Assembly: GCA_017792345.1 (NCBI GenBank)
Contig: CP051228.1
Coordinates: forward strand, 1,178,001-1,242,000
Direction: 5' to 3'
Length of the DNA stretch: 64,000 nt
Source: Mesoflavibacter sp.
Lineage (GTDB): Bacteria; Pseudomonadota; Alphaproteobacteria; UBA8366; Aestuariispiraceae
Below are positions 18,568 to 26,721 of this stretch, piece by piece. The notes under the pieces were generated by a model. It saw nothing but the letters and a program-made list of their open reading frames with translations, was not told the origin of the DNA and did not search any database. Made by a program: the position numbers and the translations under genes. Position 1 is the first letter of the stretch, and each line of letters opens with the position of its first letter.

Positions 18568-19404
18568 TCAAGCGAAGTTTCCGCGGCGCAAGGCGGAAAT
18601 CAGCCAATCAGCCACCGCCGAGACCGACGCGCGCGTCCGTGACCGGGCGTGGATCAACATCCAGATCTCGCGTTCCAGGACCGGCGGCCCGTCCGCCGCG
18701 ACGCCCGGCAATCCCGCCGCCACGGGTGCGGGCAGCAGGGTCCGGCCGATACCGGCCTGGACCGCGGCGATGGCCGTTTCCAGATCCGCGACTTTCAGCC
18801 CACCCGATTGTGGATCGGCCTGCGCGGCGATCCAAACCGCCTGCGGCAAATGGCCCGCCGCCGCGTCATAGGCGATCCAGGGCAGGGATTCGGCAGGACT
18901 TTCGGCGGGGCGGCAGGGTACGAAATCGACGCGGCCGACCCGTTTGGTCAGGGCGCCCGAATCCGTGTCGGGCCGGGCGAAGCGCAGAGCGATATCGGCC
19001 TCGCGCCGGGTCACGCTGAGGTTCTGGGAATCGGGCAGAAGCGACAGGGCAATCCCTGGGTAAGCTGTTCCAAAGTCGCCATAATTCGGCACCAGCACCC
19101 GCTGGATCAGCCACGGCACGGCAGTCACCCGCACCGCGCCCTGGGGCGATTCCGGCGTGTCGGGATAGCAGGCGTCCTCAACCGCGATTTCCATATCCGC
19201 CGCGCGATTCAGGACGTCCGCGCCCCGGATTGTCGGCATGAAGCGGCCGTCGGCGCGGTCGAAGACGGCATGGCCCAGCGCCGCCTCCGCCGCAGCCAGA
19301 CGACGGGCGACGGTGGTCTGATCCACACCGAGACGCCGCGCCGCCCCGGACAGCGATTCGGCCCTCGCAAGGGCCAATAGAAAGCGGAAATGATCCCAGT
19401 TCAT
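18568..19404 (-). CDS. LysR-family transcriptional regulator
   Basis: A 278-residue LysR-type regulator. The N-terminal winged helix-turn-helix (about residues 1-60) contains SLSGAARRLGVDQTTVARRLAAAE-like sequence, and the rest is a periplasmic-binding-protein-like effector domain, somewhat short for the family. The start at 19404 is preferred because MNWDHFRFLLALA is the normal LysR beginning; a longer open frame exists upstream. It is divergent from a YciI-like gene across about 118 bp, which suggests that it regulates that gene. A short perfect dyad lies in the shared region. Confidence 0.87.
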   Translation of the reverse strand: MNWDHFRFLLALARAESLSGAARRLGVDQTTVARRLAAAEAALGHAVFDRADGRFMPTIRGADVLNRAADMEIAVEDACYPDTPESPQGAVRVTAVPWLIQRVLVPNYGDFGTAYPGIALSLLPDSQNLSVTRREADIALRFARPDTDSGALTKRVGRVDFVPCRPAESPAESLPWIAYDAAAGHLPQAVWIAAQADPQSGGLKVADLETAIAAVQAGIGRTLLPAPVAAGLPGVAADGPPVLEREIWMLIHARSRTRASVSAVADWLISALRRGNFA

Positions 19405-19425
19405 GCCCAAAACATACTCCAACGC

Positions 19426-19441
19426 TCTGCATTTTTGCAGA
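19426..19441. promoter_or_regulatory. Dyad, possible LysR operator
   Basis: TCTGCA-TTTT-TGCAGA is a perfect 6-bp inverted repeat, 22 bp upstream of the LysR start codon and 80 bp upstream of the YciI gene. It fits an autoregulatory site, but the LysR T-N11-A rule is only loosely met. Confidence 0.3.
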
Positions 19442-19522
19442 ATAAAACGGAACAATCGCGGATTTATGCAGCCATCATCAAGTCTCAGACTGGCTCCGGT
19501 TTACAGCACAGGAGACTGACCC

Positions 19523-19813
19523 ATGAAATTCGCGATCCTCTTCACGGACAATCCGGAGCATGCCGAGGCGCGCGACCGGTTGATGCCGGACCATCTGAGT
19601 TTTCTGGACCGCCATGCCGACCGGATCGAGGCGGCGGGGCCGTTGAGCGAAAACGGCGACCCGGCGGGCGGGCTTTGGATCGTCGAGGCGGAGGATGCCG
19701 CGGCGGCGCGGGCGCTGGTCGAGGCCGACCCGTTCTGGCCGACAGGTTTGCGCCGGGAGGTCCGGATCCTGGCCTGGCGGCAGGTCTTCGCGGCGGGGCG
19801 GCGGCGCATATGA
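19523..19813 (+). CDS. YciI-like (YCII domain) protein
   Basis: A 96-residue single-domain protein. The start MKFAILFTDNPEHAEARDRLMPDHLSFL and a later LWIVEAEDAAAARALVEADPF stretch match the YCII fold, a small ferredoxin-like barrel with a conserved histidine and aspartate. The aspartate is in the FTDN region and the histidine is in PDHLSFL. Catalytic roles are known for only a few members. AGGAGA lies 9 bases before the ATG. It is divergently arranged with the LysR gene, probably its regulator, and precedes serA by about 100 bp. Confidence 0.82.
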   Translation: MKFAILFTDNPEHAEARDRLMPDHLSFLDRHADRIEAAGPLSENGDPAGGLWIVEAEDAAAARALVEADPFWPTGLRREVRILAWRQVFAAGRRRI

Positions 19814-19913
19814 TCCGTTCTTGCGGCACTGCGGCAAGATGGGGTTTGTCCGGCGCGGCGCGGCGCGGTAGAAGCGCGCGTCACATGCCGCAGAATCGAA
19901 AGGACATGCCGCA

Positions 19914-21158
19914 ATGTCGCAACAGGAACCCCTGCCCGAAGATATCGCCGGATCGAAAATCCTGCTGCTGGAAGGCATTTCCGAGAAGGCGGTCCGGCAT
20001 TTCGAAATCCTGGGCTTCCGCCATGTCGTGCGCGAGACCAAGGCGCTGCAGGGCGACGATCTGGTCGCCGCGCTGAAGGATGTGCGCATCCTGGGCATCC
20101 GGTCGCGCAGCCAGGTCGACGATGCGATCCTGGCGCGGTCCGAGATGCTGCGCGTCGTCGGCTGCTTTTCGGTCGGCACCAACCAGATCGATCTGGACGC
20201 CGCCCAGCGCCGGGGCATCCCGGTCTTCAACGCGCCGTTTTCGAACACGCGCAGCGTCGCCGAACTGACCATCGCCGAGGCGGTGATGCTGCTGCGCCGG
20301 GCCTTCGCGCGGTCCATGGCCGCCCATGCGGGCCGCTGGGACAAATCGGCGGCCGGCAGTTACGAGCTGCGCGGCAAGACGCTGGGCATCATCGGCTACG
20401 GCAATATCGGCACCCAGCTTGCGGTCCTGGCCGAGGCGATGGGCATGCGGGTCGTCTATTTCGACCATACCGACAAGCTGCGCCACGGCAATGTCGAGCC
20501 GATGGAGAGCCTGGACGCCCTGCTGGCCACGTCGGACATCATCAGCCTGCATGTCCCGGAAACGCCCCAGACCAAGGACATGATCGGCGCCGCCGAGATC
20601 GCGAAGATGAAGAAGGGCGCCTATCTGATCAACAATGCGCGCGGCACGGTGGTCGACCTGGACGCCCTGGCCAAGGCCTTGCGCGAGGAGCATCTTGCAG
20701 GCGCGGCGGTCGACGTCTTCCCGGTCGAGCCGAAATCCAACGCCGATTCCTTCGAATCGCCCCTGCGCGGGCTGGAGAATGTCATCCTGACCCCGCATGT
20801 CGGCGGCTCCACCCTGGAAGCGCAGGAGCGGATCGGCGACGAGGTGTCCCGCAAGCTGTCGGAATACGCCAATAACGGATCGACGGTCGGCGCGGTCAAT
20901 TTCCCGCAGGTGCAATTGCCGCCGCGCACGGATGTCACGCGCTTCATTCAGGTACAGCGCAACCTGCCGGGCGAGCTGCGCAAGCTGAACGACATCTTCG
21001 CCGACCGCGAGGTCAACATCGCCGCCCAGCATTACCAGACGAAGGGCGAGATCGGTTATGTCGTGCTGGACGCGGAAGGCACGGTCGACGATGCCGATGC
21101 CATTGTCGCGGCAATCAAGACCCTGCCCGGCACCCTGCGCGCCCGCGTCCTGCGCTGA
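19914..21158 (+). CDS. serA: D-3-phosphoglycerate dehydrogenase (E. coli-type, with ACT domain)
   Basis: A 414-residue NAD-dependent enzyme that makes 3-phosphohydroxypyruvate, the first step in serine synthesis. The Rossmann loop GIIGYGNIGTQLA is near residues 155-170. The catalytic arginine and glutamate occur in FSVGTNQIDLDAA and VDVFPVEPKS contexts, and the catalytic histidine is in LTPHVGGSTLEAQ (about 292-304). The last about 75 residues form an ACT domain (LRARVLR end), which mediates serine feedback. The length is that of the E. coli type, not the longer type with an intervening domain. A strong terminator follows. Confidence 0.94.
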   Translation: MSQQEPLPEDIAGSKILLLEGISEKAVRHFEILGFRHVVRETKALQGDDLVAALKDVRILGIRSRSQVDDAILARSEMLRVVGCFSVGTNQIDLDAAQRRGIPVFNAPFSNTRSVAELTIAEAVMLLRRAFARSMAAHAGRWDKSAAGSYELRGKTLGIIGYGNIGTQLAVLAEAMGMRVVYFDHTDKLRHGNVEPMESLDALLATSDIISLHVPETPQTKDMIGAAEIAKMKKGAYLINNARGTVVDLDALAKALREEHLAGAAVDVFPVEPKSNADSFESPLRGLENVILTPHVGGSTLEAQERIGDEVSRKLSEYANNGSTVGAVNFPQVQLPPRTDVTRFIQVQRNLPGELRKLNDIFADREVNIAAQHYQTKGEIGYVVLDAEGTVDDADAIVAAIKTLPGTLRARVLR

Positions 21159-21186
21159 CGCTCGATCCCTGCATTACAGCAGTAAG

Positions 21187-21222
21187 GAAAAACCCCGCCT
21201 CGGTCTCGAAGCGGGGTTTTTC
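21187..21222. terminator. Bidirectional terminator between serA and DUF4167 gene
   Basis: A perfect 12-bp stem (21187-21198 with 21211-21222) starts with A-rich sequence and ends with a T run on both strands. It can stop serA from the left and the DUF4167 gene from the right. Confidence 0.85.
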
Positions 21223-21275
21223 AAACCGTCTGTAAACATGCCGCGCGGCCGTTCCGGCCGGCGCATCCATCCCGG

Positions 21276-21917
21276 TCAGTCGACGGTGACGGACAATTCC
21301 TGCTGGGCGGGGGCTTCCGCGATGGCCGCCGGGGCCTCGCCGCCGGCACCGGCGGTTTCCGCCGAAGACGCTTCGGCATCCGCCGAGCGCGACCGGCGTC
21401 CGCGGCCACGACCCGTACCGCCGCCGCTGCTGCCGCCACCATTGCTGCCACTGTTCCCGGCATTGCTGGACCGGCGTCCCCGACCGCGGCCCGTGCCGCC
21501 GCCATTGTTGCCGCCGCCACCATTACCGTCGGCCTGGGCGCCCTGCGCGGCGTCGTCGCCGGTCTGCTGAGCGTCGGCCCGGTTGTCGTCGTCACCGGAA
21601 TCGCCGTTGTCGTCATTGTCGACATCCGGCTGGCTTTCATTGGCCGGATCGGCATGCTGAGAACGCGCCGGGCGGTCGTTGCTGCCGTCGTTCAGGATGC
21701 GGTAATAATGCTCCGCATGCTGAAGCATGTTTTCCGCCATGACGCGGTCGCCCGAGCCCTGCGCGTCGCGGGCGAGCTGAATGTACTTCTCATAGACCTG
21801 GGTCGCGTTACCGCGAATCCGAATGCCGGGACCGTTGGAATCGAAATTCTGTCGGGAAGGATTACTGCGGCGGGCGTTGTTGCGGTGCCGCCCGCGATTT
21901 TGCTTCGAATTATTCAC
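21276..21917 (-). CDS. DUF4167 domain protein
   Basis: A 213-residue protein typical of Alphaproteobacteria. The N-terminal 80 residues hold the DUF4167 domain (RGRHRNNARRSNPSRQ, then IRGNATQVYEKYIQLARDAQ and HAEHYYRILND). The remainder is a low-complexity tail of Asp/Asn, Gly and Arg-rich repeats ending in acidic and Ala-rich sequence. Arg/Gly-rich tracts and the RNA-related settings in which the family is often found suggest RNA contact, but this is not established. In many relatives it follows prfA-prmC; here those genes are not adjacent. It ends near the shared terminator. Confidence 0.9.
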   Translation of the reverse strand: MNNSKQNRGRHRNNARRSNPSRQNFDSNGPGIRIRGNATQVYEKYIQLARDAQGSGDRVMAENMLQHAEHYYRILNDGSNDRPARSQHADPANESQPDVDNDDNGDSGDDDNRADAQQTGDDAAQGAQADGNGGGGNNGGGTGRGRGRRSSNAGNSGSNGGGSSGGGTGRGRGRRSRSADAEASSAETAGAGGEAPAAIAEAPAQQELSVTVD

Positions 21918-22272
21918 GCGTTACCTCTTGAGGTCCGATTGCGTCATGCGAGGGGACGAGAATGTCCGTGTCATCGCGGCGCCCGATCAAAATCGGGTCC
22001 ATTCGTCTTCGCGCTCGCGGAAGGCCGGACCCGCTCCGCTTCGGTGAAGAAACATCCCTCCGGGGTCCGACGCCCCGCAAAGTAGCCTGTGGCCGCACCC
22101 AATCCAAGCTTTTTTTGTGGGATTGCGCCCAAACCGCCCTAATTTCCGGGGGTTGCGGCACTTTGGCACCCCCGGAACGCGGCCGAACAACCCGGCCCCA
22201 TCCCGAATCGCTTCAAGGGGCACAGGTGCTTCACCGGACGGTCACGAGTGACCCGGCCCCTCCGACGCCGCC
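21918..22272. other. Noncoding 355-bp region with a strong hairpin
   Basis: I see no credible gene here. It carries a perfect 10-bp inverted repeat, 22144-22153 (TTCCGGGGGT) with 22168-22177 (ACCCCCGGAA), with a 14-nt loop. No T tract follows on either strand. The region is upstream of DUF4167 on the minus strand and downstream of the methyltransferase, so the hairpin could be a leader element, a processed 3' end of the methyltransferase transcript, or part of an unannotated RNA. Confidence 0.4.
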
Positions 22273-22926
22273 TTACTGAAAGGCGCCCCAGGCGACGACA
22301 TGCTCCTCCGGGACCTTGGCCTTGATGATGCCGCCGATCCCGGCATTGAGCCTGGCCAGGGGCAGCGACAGATCGGCCGCCGCCGACAGCATGTAAAGGC
22401 CGATATAATTGTGAATGAAGAAGGTCTGGATGTTGGGGAAGCTGGCGATGACCTCTTCATGCGACCAGTCGTCCTTCACATGGGCCTCATACGGGTTCCC
22501 ATGCACCTCGCCCTGCGGGTAATGGATGATCGGGATGGAGATCAGGATCATCCGGGAATTTTCCAGAAGCTTGGAAATCAGGACCTGCGCGTCTTCCTTT
22601 TCCATATGCTCCAGCACATCGCCGCAAAGCGTCAGGTCGAAACCGGGGCCCGGCTCGCCCCCCGGGATCAGCGATCCGTAATCCAGTTCCCGCGCGTCGG
22701 CGCGGTGAATGACATCGTATTTCGAATGCAGATCGTATTCCGCCAGATAGGGTTCCCAGACCTCGACCCCATGCCATTCCGCGTCCGGCGTATGCCCGCG
22801 CAGAAAATCGCTATAGGTTCCGGACCCCGCGCCGATATCCAGCACACGCCGGATCAGGCCTTCCTCGAACAGCTTCTTAACCGCCAGAATGGTGAACAGC
22901 TTTCCGTATTCCGACGATCCCGCCAT
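22273..22926 (-). CDS. Class I SAM-dependent methyltransferase
   Basis: A 217-residue methyltransferase. Motif I is VLDIGAGSGTYSDFL (about 29-43), motif II is EWHGVEVWEPYLAEY, and a DLTLCGDVLEHMEKEDAQ segment represents motif IV/post-I. The sequence resembles methyltransferases found near glycan or LPS genes, but no such context is present and the substrate is unknown. The ATG at 22926 is chosen because GGGGGAG lies ten bases before it; the frame stays open for 11 codons upstream. It is transcribed toward the DUF4167 gene. Confidence 0.82.
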   Translation of the reverse strand: MAGSSEYGKLFTILAVKKLFEEGLIRRVLDIGAGSGTYSDFLRGHTPDAEWHGVEVWEPYLAEYDLHSKYDVIHRADARELDYGSLIPGGEPGPGFDLTLCGDVLEHMEKEDAQVLISKLLENSRMILISIPIIHYPQGEVHGNPYEAHVKDDWSHEEVIASFPNIQTFFIHNYIGLYMLSAAADLSLPLARLNAGIGGIIKAKVPEEHVVAWGAFQ

Positions 22927-23054
22927 TGGCCCAGCGCTCCCCCAATATGTCCGACGCAACCCGATCCCGCCTCCCGCGCCCGGCTTATGCCGGAACTGGG
23001 CGGTCGGGACAGGCTAGCCACCGGACGTGAAAACCACAACCCGCCCGCGCGCGC

Positions 23055-23960
23055 TCACGCCTCCCAGGGTGGGGTCTCGCCGTAGCTGCCGGCGAGGTGG
23101 TCGACGAAGGCGCGGATTTTCGGGGACAGGTTCTTGCGGTCGGAATAGACGGCCAGGATGGACGAGCCTTCGTAGGAATAGTCGGGCAGGACCCGGACAA
23201 GGCGGCCGTCGCGCAGGTCGGGGCCGACCAGATAGGTCGACAGGCGCGCGATCCCCAGTCCGGCCAGGGCGGCGTGATAGACGGCGTCGGCGCTGTTCAC
23301 TTCCAGATTGCCGCGGACCTTCAGGGTCTTCGGCCCTTCCGGCGTATCGAAGCGCCAATCGTTCCAGCGCGACACCGTGGTCAGCGTCAGGCAATTGTGC
23401 CGCATCAGGTCTTCCGGCGTCTGCGGCATGCCATAGCGCTCAATATATTCCGGCGCGGCGCAGCAGACCCGCCGGTTCGCGGCCAGCTTACGGGCGACCA
23501 GCGTGTCGTCATCGATCTGTTCGGTGAACCGGATCGCGACGTCGATCTGTTCCGCGACGAGATCCAACGGCCGGTCGCTCAATTCCAGCACGACCCGCAC
23601 ATCGGGATTATCGCGCATGAAGCCCGGCAGATGCGGCAGAAGCTGCGTCTTGCCGAAGGCAACCGTCGACGCGACCCGCAAGGTCCCCTGCGGATGGTCG
23701 CCCAGCGAGACCATCGCGGCCTCGGCCTCCGCCACTTTCTCGGCGATTTCGACGCAGCGGCGGTAGAAGGATTCGCCTTCCTCCGTCAGCGACATGCGGC
23801 GCGTGGAACGGTGCAGCAGGCGCACGCCAAGCCGGTCTTCCAATTGTCCGATCTGCTTGCTGATCGCCGAAGGGGTCAGCCCTTCACGCCGGGCCGCGGC
23901 GGAAAATCCGCCTTCCTCCACGACTTTCGCGAACAGCAGCATCTGCGGCGCGAGGTCCAT
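23055..23960 (-). CDS. LysR-family transcriptional regulator
   Basis: A 301-residue regulator with the normal LysR length. The HTH (about 1-60) contains VVEEGGFSAAARREGLTPSAISKQIGQLE, and the remainder is the effector domain, including LSDRPLDLVAEQIDVAIRF. The sequence style is that of the DsdC/AaeR-like large LysR subgroup that includes many regulators of neighbouring oxidoreductases. The ATG at 23960 has GGAGG eight bases upstream. It is divergent from a small unknown gene, and two near-identical 16-bp repeats lie between them. Confidence 0.9.
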   Translation of the reverse strand: MDLAPQMLLFAKVVEEGGFSAAARREGLTPSAISKQIGQLEDRLGVRLLHRSTRRMSLTEEGESFYRRCVEIAEKVAEAEAAMVSLGDHPQGTLRVASTVAFGKTQLLPHLPGFMRDNPDVRVVLELSDRPLDLVAEQIDVAIRFTEQIDDDTLVARKLAANRRVCCAAPEYIERYGMPQTPEDLMRHNCLTLTTVSRWNDWRFDTPEGPKTLKVRGNLEVNSADAVYHAALAGLGIARLSTYLVGPDLRDGRLVRVLPDYSYEGSSILAVYSDRKNLSPKIRAFVDHLAGSYGETPPWEA

Positions 23961-24046
23961 TTTCGCCTCCGGCCATTTGTTCCTGAAACTAACAGGGCAT
24001 TGGAGTCTTATACCCCTTCCTGTTTCGCCATTCACATATCATCTTG

Positions 24047-24083
24047 TTGTGCAACGCAACATGAAACTTGTGCGACGCAACAT
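24047..24083. promoter_or_regulatory. Two 16-bp direct repeats, candidate operator
   Basis: TTGTGCAACGCAACAT (24047-24062) and TTGTGCGACGCAACAT (24068-24083) differ at one base. They start exactly 21 bp apart, or two helical turns. Each contains partial dyad symmetry (TTGnG...CnCAA). They lie 26 bp before the small gene at 24109 and about 90 bp before the LysR start, in the place expected for an operator. Confidence 0.5.
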
Positions 24084-24108
24084 TTGCCGCACGCGAAGGA
24101 GAGCAGAA

Positions 24109-24318
24109 ATGGCCGATTTCAATGCCGAGCGCGATATTCGCGCGCTGAACTATGACGAAGTCCGGGGCTACATCGCCGAGGGCCGCCGCCAGCAGGGTGC
24201 CGCGTTCCGGTCGATGACCGCGCGCGCCGGAAAGAGCCTCTATCGCCTGGCGCGGAACACGGTTCAGGGTGTCCGCCACGCACTGCACCTGGACGGTCAC
24301 GCCAATCCGGCGCGCTGA
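24109..24318 (+). CDS. Small basic protein of unknown function
   Basis: A 69-residue protein starting at an ATG with AAGGAGAG nine bases upstream, a strong ribosome site. The sequence begins MADFNAERDIRALNYDEVRGYIAEGRR and continues as predicted amphipathic helices with many Arg/Lys residues (RSMTARAGKSLYRLARNTVQG), ending in NPAR. It has no membrane segment or signal peptide, and I do not recognise a family with confidence; the length and Arg-rich helices are in the range of DUF1127-like small proteins. It is divergent from a LysR regulator with repeated sites between them. Confidence 0.65.
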   Translation: MADFNAERDIRALNYDEVRGYIAEGRRQQGAAFRSMTARAGKSLYRLARNTVQGVRHALHLDGHANPAR

Positions 24319-24363
24319 GCCAGTACCGGCAAATCCGGAACGGCGTCGCGCGCTAGTTGAGCT

Positions 24364-25248
24364 TTACACGCCGCGCGCTAGGGTCAGTGTCGACCAACCG
24401 TCGCGCCGACGCCGCCGGACCAGCCGCAGTCCCTGCATTCTGTAGGGACCAAAGACCATGTTTTCCTGTTCGGTCAGCAAGCCGGACAGGATAAGTTGCC
24501 CGCCCGGGCGCAGCGCGCGGCTGATGTCGCGGGCCAACAGCATCAGCGGCCGGGCCAGGATATTCGCGACAATCAGATCATAAGGCGCCGACCCCCGGAT
24601 CGCCGGATGGTTCAGCCCCGTCGCCACCGCCAGGCTCAGCCCCGGCGCAGGCGTCCCGTTCAGTCGGGCATTGACCCGCGCGACCCGCACCGCTTCGGGA
24701 TCGATATCGCTGCCGACCACGCGGCGCGCCAGATTCTCCTTGCGCATCGCCATGGCCAGGATCGCCGTCCCGCAGCCCAGATCCAGCGCCGTGCTCCCTC
24801 GGAAGCCCTCGCGCGCTAGGCGGTCGATCTCCATCAGACAGCCCCAGGTCGTCGCATGCGTGCCGGTGCCGAAGGCCGTGCCGGCATTGACCATCAGCGG
24901 CGTCGCCCCGGCCGGAACCGGGCCTTCGAAGAATTCCTGATGGACGAAGAAACGGCCGGCATGGATCGGCTCGAAACTTTTCTGATTCTCCGCCACCCAA
25001 TCGATATCCGGCAGCGGCGCCACGATCGGATCCGGCTCCGCAATGCCGGCCTGCGACGCGGCCGAGGTCAGGCGCGGGGCCAGATCGGCCATCGGCGGCA
25101 GACCGTCGGTATAGAATTCCAAGGACCAGTTCGGCCCGCCTTCCCATTCGAAGGCGGCGGTGCCCAGGCAATAGGGCTCGACGGCGTCCTGGAACGGGGG
25201 CACGGCGGCCTCCCCCGGCAGGATCAGGATGGTTTTATAGACCGGCAT
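24364..25248 (-). CDS. prmA: Ribosomal protein L11 methyltransferase
   Basis: A 294-residue enzyme that trimethylates ribosomal protein L11 at several lysines. The N-terminal substrate-recognition domain (about 1-100) has the PrmA-like EGGPNWSLEFYTDG segment. The C-terminal Rossmann methyltransferase has FGTGTHATTWGCL (about 125-140), then motif I LDLGCGTAILAMAM (about 155-168) and VANILARPLMLLARD. FGTGxHxTT is diagnostic of PrmA. It stands alone, with a 100-bp gap to the chemotaxis-like gene. Confidence 0.93.
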   Translation of the reverse strand: MPVYKTILILPGEAAVPPFQDAVEPYCLGTAAFEWEGGPNWSLEFYTDGLPPMADLAPRLTSAASQAGIAEPDPIVAPLPDIDWVAENQKSFEPIHAGRFFVHQEFFEGPVPAGATPLMVNAGTAFGTGTHATTWGCLMEIDRLAREGFRGSTALDLGCGTAILAMAMRKENLARRVVGSDIDPEAVRVARVNARLNGTPAPGLSLAVATGLNHPAIRGSAPYDLIVANILARPLMLLARDISRALRPGGQLILSGLLTEQENMVFGPYRMQGLRLVRRRRRDGWSTLTLARGV

Positions 25249-25350
25249 GGCAAAGACTTAGCCGCCCCGGACGGGTCCGGCAAGCGGCGGCGCATGCGTT
25301 CCGCCGCCGCTTCACACCAAACCGGCCAAAGCCGGGTCCCAACAGCGCGA

Positions 25351-26226
25351 TCAGCCGTTCTGGCGAATCTGCTCCGCCATCTTGGCGACGCGGCGGCGCA
25401 GGTCCTCATTCGCCTCGGTCACCGCGATCACCGTCTGGCCGATGCGATCCGAAATGGACTTGGTCTCCAGCGCCTCTTGGGCGACGGTACCGATATTCCG
25501 GGACACTTCCTGTGTCCCCGCGGCAGCGTCGGAGATGTTGCGCGCGATCTCACCGGTGGCCGAGCGTTGTTCGTCCACCGCCGTCGCGATTTCCTCGAAG
25601 GCGGAGGCAACGCCGCCGATCCCGGTGTCGATCCGCGCCAGCGCCTGGATCATGGCGTCCGTGCGTTCCTGGATCGTGTCGACCTTGTCGCGGATGTCTT
25701 CGGTCGCGCGCTGGGTCTGGGTCGCCAGCGACTTCACCTCGTTGGCGACGACGGCGAAGCCCTTGCCTGCCTCGCCCGCCCGCGCGGCCTCGATCGTCGC
25801 GTTCAGCGCCAGCAGGTTGGTCTGGCTGGCGATGTCGGTGATCAGCTTCAGGATATCGGTGATTTCCTTGGTCGACGCGGCCAGGGAGCGGCCGATCTCG
25901 TTGGCCGATTTGACGTCGTTGGTCGAAGTGGAGACGGTCCCGCTGGCGCGGCTGATCTGATTGTTGATCTCTTCGATCGAATGGGTCAGCTGCTCAGACG
26001 ACGCGGCCACGGTCGACGCATTGGCCGTCGCCTCTTCCGACGCGGCGGCGACCGCTTCGGCGCTGGAACTCAGATTGTCGGCAATGGATGTCAGCGACGT
26101 GATTTCGGATTTCAGACCGTCGCCGTGACGGCTCAACGCGTCGATGGAGGCATTGAACTCATCCTCCAGAACCTGCGCCAGCTTGTTCATTTCGGCGCGG
26201 CGTTCTTCAACATCGAACTCACTCAT
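25351..26226 (-). CDS. Soluble methyl-accepting chemotaxis-like signalling protein
   Basis: A 291-residue protein without a signal peptide or transmembrane helix. Nearly all of it is the long helical-hairpin signalling domain of MCPs. The highly conserved tip is around [34 protein letters not shown], here about residues 147-180, which contacts CheA/CheW. No N-terminal sensory domain such as PAS or GAF is visible, so the input is unclear. Chemotaxis genes are not adjacent. The ATG at 26226 is preferred over an upstream in-frame codon because it follows a GGGGGAA element. Confidence 0.86.
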   Translation of the reverse strand: MSEFDVEERRAEMNKLAQVLEDEFNASIDALSRHGDGLKSEITSLTSIADNLSSSAEAVAAASEEATANASTVAASSEQLTHSIEEINNQISRASGTVSTSTNDVKSANEIGRSLAASTKEITDILKLITDIASQTNLLALNATIEAARAGEAGKGFAVVANEVKSLATQTQRATEDIRDKVDTIQERTDAMIQALARIDTGIGGVASAFEEIATAVDEQRSATGEIARNISDAAAGTQEVSRNIGTVAQEALETKSISDRIGQTVIAVTEANEDLRRRVAKMAEQIRQNG

Positions 26227-26327
26227 CTTTACGGTTCCCCCGGTGTTCTGCGACAGGACTGAAATGCCCACCGCGCTTATAAGGCATGCAGTGTTAAGAT
26301 TCCCTGAACCTGTGCCAGAATTGAGTA

Positions 26328-26717
26328 TTAAATCGCCGGCGGATCGAAGGTCGCGTCCAGCGCGTTCAGGTAAAAACCCAAATGGCCGCGAATGCTGGTC
26401 ATGCCTTCGATCGGCTCTTCATAGCTCCACGCCCCCGGATCGGCGACGCCGCCCCCCGGAAGGGCGATCTTCCAATGCGCGGCATCGCCCTTATACGGGC
26501 AATGGGTGACCTTCTCCGCCGGGGAGAGCACCGCCGGATCGACGGCCGATTTCGGCAGGTAATAGACCGGCGGATAGGCCGCTTCCCGCAGGATCAGCGC
26601 CGAATCGGTCCGGGCCAGAACCATACCATCGCGGGACAGGGTGACAGGACCCGGCGCTTTCTCGACCGTAATCGGATGGGACGGCGTCCCGGCGCGTTCC
26701 AGAATTTCCGCGGTCAC
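26328..26717 (-). CDS. DUF427 domain protein
   Basis: A 129-residue protein of the DUF427 family, starting at GTG. The typical features are the [23 protein letters not shown] stretch (split here: [13 protein letters not shown] and [15 protein letters not shown]), YYLPKSAV near residue 53, and the [12 protein letters not shown] motif near 71-82. The CPYKG segment with its cysteine is the family hallmark. Function is not established. It begins 4 bp after fghA and therefore belongs to the formaldehyde-detoxification transcript. Confidence 0.9.
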   Translation of the reverse strand: MTAEILERAGTPSHPITVEKAPGPVTLSRDGMVLARTDSALILREAAYPPVYYLPKSAVDPAVLSPAEKVTHCPYKGDAAHWKIALPGGGVADPGAWSYEEPIEGMTSIRGHLGFYLNALDATFDPPAI

Positions 26718-26721
26718 GGCC

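Noticed and set aside
22100-22200. Possible tRNA or small RNA gene around the GC-rich hairpin
   Set aside because: No cloverleaf, no TTCRA-like T-loop and no CCA context; only a simple stem-loop is present.
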